Positions 62,803 to 64,000 of a stretch of DNA of 64,000 nt are shown here, one piece after another. The stretch is taken from positions 496,001 through 560,000 of the forward strand of contig JACPEA010000013.1 of NCBI GenBank assembly GCA_016183765.1, read 5' to 3'. A program made the position numbers and the translations under genes. The notes beneath the pieces are model-generated. The model was not told where the DNA came from. It did not search any database and was given only the letters and a program-made list of their open reading frames with translations. Within the stretch, counting starts at the first letter, position 1, and each line of letters starts with the position of its first letter. Origin of the DNA: Bacteroidota bacterium. GTDB lineage: Bacteria > Bacteroidota > Bacteroidia > Chitinophagales > Chitinophagaceae.

Positions 62803-63055
62803 GCTTATGATGACTGTGTTATCACTGTGGGTAGGGGTATCCCTTGTTAAACAAATCCTATTGTATTTTATTGAGGATCATCATTTTAGACTATATCCAC
62901 CTGGAAGGGAAGTGCCGGTCACTGAATTTTCAGGCTGAATGTAGAGGGAGGGGGTTTTTATTGTGTTCTGTTTTCATTGTCATCCTTTTTTATCGGTAAT
63001 GGATTGGTAACATTCATAATAAATGGTTATATTGTTTATGATTTATTTTTGACGC
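62803..63055. other. Spacer between the glycan locus and the sigma factor gene
   Basis: No gene was found. The stretch GGGTTTTTATTGTGTT at 62952-62967 resembles the stretch ATGTTTTTATTGTATT at 47863-47878 before FecR. The sigma promoter box lies at its end. Confidence 0.4.
63044..63051 (+). promoter_or_regulatory. -7 box of the sigma factor gene
   Basis: TATTTTTG exactly matches TAnnTTTG and ends only 4 bases before the ATG at 63056, so the transcript could be leaderless. No convincing -33 element is 19-21 bases upstream. Confidence 0.35.
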
Positions 63056-63619
63056 ATGCCAACAGAAAAAAAGTATGAAGAATCGATCCTGATTACTTTG
63101 CTTGCCAATGATAGCGAGCATGCTTTTCGGCTGTTGTATGAACGTTACTATAACAGGATATATAGACTCTCCATCCGCTATCTGAAATCGCCGGTTCTTG
63201 CACAGGAAATTGTGCAGGATGTGTTTCTGAAACTATGGTTTGAACGGAAAAATATGAAGCCGGAATTACCCGTAGAAGCATGGCTGGTTACTGTTGCCCA
63301 GAATAAGCTGATCAACCAGCTAAAGAAGCTGGCCAGTGAATGGAATATGCGTAAAACATATATGGAAGAGGTCAAGAGCAATGAAGCAGAAGCGGAAGCA
63401 AAACTGTTCAATGCTGATCTTGAGAAGCAGGTGCAATCGTTGATCAATACCCTGCCCCAGATGCAGAAACAGGTATACCAGTTTGCTAAAATAAATGGCT
63501 TGTCCTATAGCGAAATAGCTACCCGGCTGAATATTTCTCCCCTCACCGTAAAAACACATATGGCAAGAGCCATCGATAAGATCCGTAAATCCCTCTCAGA
63601 ATTTGGAATAGGCTTATAA
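63056..63619 (+). CDS. ECF-type RNA polymerase sigma-70 factor
   Basis: This 187-aa sigma factor has region 2 (about 22-65, HAFRLLYERYYNRIYRLSIR and LAQEIVQDVFLKLW) and region 4 (about 128-180, LPQMQKQVYQFAKINGLSYS, IATRLNISPLTVKTHMARA). It matches the Bacteroidetes ECF family that works with FecR anti-sigma proteins. Normally FecR follows directly; here a DUF5009 gene follows and the only FecR is 14 kb upstream. A partnership with that FecR is plausible but unproven. Confidence 0.94.
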   Translation: MPTEKKYEESILITLLANDSEHAFRLLYERYYNRIYRLSIRYLKSPVLAQEIVQDVFLKLWFERKNMKPELPVEAWLVTVAQNKLINQLKKLASEWNMRKTYMEEVKSNEAEAEAKLFNADLEKQVQSLINTLPQMQKQVYQFAKINGLSYSEIATRLNISPLTVKTHMARAIDKIRKSLSEFGIGL

Positions 63620-63768
63620 ATAGTCCGGATCGATTAGCTGACCTGCTTCAATACAGTAGTTTATCAAAAAAAATATAAGTCTATTCCTGACAGCTATTTC
63701 CTTACCTGATCAAGCCTGTATCATTTTACAGCACTGTTTACCGTATCTGTTATCCGTAAATCTTATGT

Positions 63769-64000
63769 ATGCAAGTAAATCAATCTAAAATTTTGCCTCA
63801 GCGATTACATGCGCTTGATGCACTCAGGGGTTTTGATATGTTCTGGATCATGGGGGCCGAAGAAATATTTAAAGCCGTTTTCAAAGCCACTGGCTCTCCT
63901 TTCTGGGGGGCTATTGCCACACAGTTCGATCATCCGGAGTGGAATGGCTTTCATTTTTATGACCTGATATTTCCCTTGTTTCTGTTTATTGCGGGTGTGG
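63769..64000 (+). CDS. DUF5009 family membrane protein, N-terminal part (cut by window edge)
   Basis: Reading from the ATG at 63769, the frame stays open to the window end (77 codons). It opens QRLHALDALRGFDMFWIMG, followed by FHFYDLIFPLFLFIAGV, the start of the DUF5009/heparan-alpha-glucosaminide N-acetyltransferase-like multi-pass family. Members transfer acetyl groups across the membrane to sugars. An ATG at 63765 is in another frame that stops quickly. The gene begins 149 bases after the sigma factor. Confidence 0.85.
   Translation, partial: MQVNQSKILPQRLHALDALRGFDMFWIMGAEEIFKAVFKATGSPFWGAIATQFDHPEWNGFHFYDLIFPLFLFIAGV

Overview
The window looks like a chromosomal segment of a Bacteroidota bacterium, most likely family Chitinophagaceae. 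The grounds are a SusC/SusD pair with a FecR anti-sigma protein and an ECF sigma factor, a roughly 1100-residue SecA, AT-rich promoters of the Bacteroidota type (TTG about 20 bases upstream of TAnnTTTG), few Shine-Dalgarno sites, and proteins such as ORF6N, DUF4442 and DUF1080 members. No tRNA, rRNA, CRISPR array, prophage or insertion sequence was recognised.

Region 1 (1-22,300) is mostly housekeeping: lysA (cut by the window edge), scpB, atpG, secA, an S23-type four-helix-bundle gene with a 3' frameshift between short inverted repeats, deoC, a SPOR protein, an M20 amidohydrolase, an ORF6N gene containing a 35-bp palindrome, malic enzyme, an MlaE permease, a DUF4442 protein, a beta-CASP metallo-hydrolase, galK overlapping a membrane-anchored MutS-like ATPase, a receptor-plug protein with no barrel, an SDR and a DinB-like protein.

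Region 2 (23,400-33,860) is a complex I operon, nuoABCD-HIJKLMN. The NADH-input genes nuoEFG are missing exactly where they would be expected. A small proline-rich gene follows nuoN.

Region 3 (34,000-38,150) holds a DoxX-like membrane protein with a strong terminator, a tandem-DUF1080 protein paired with a Gfo/Idh/MocA oxidoreductase, and a cyclophilin lipoprotein.

Region 4 (38,500-45,500) is the most unusual. A cytochrome c plus NorB-like pair is divergent from a 768-residue qNOR-type protein. The qNOR-type protein has Asn in place of one FeB-ligand His and lacks the quinol-site Glu. These are the two substitution types described for putative nitric oxide dismutases (2 NO to N2 + O2). The NorB-like protein itself lacks the canonical FeB His and Glu and has Met at a low-spin heme ligand position. 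A tight run of redox-flavoured genes follows: DGC zinc protein, thioesterase, U32 protein, ferredoxin and PNPOx-like protein.

Region 5 (45,600-64,000) has a bile-acid-type symporter and a sialidase-like protein, then a polysaccharide utilisation locus: FecR, SusC, SusD, a PqaA-like hydrolase, an esterase, a GDPD-esterase fusion, an unrecognised propeller/alpha-helical protein and a GH127-type arabinofuranosidase. The only sigma factor lies at the far end of the locus, followed by a partial DUF5009 gene. The set suggests use of an esterified, arabinose-bearing plant glycan, which is inference.
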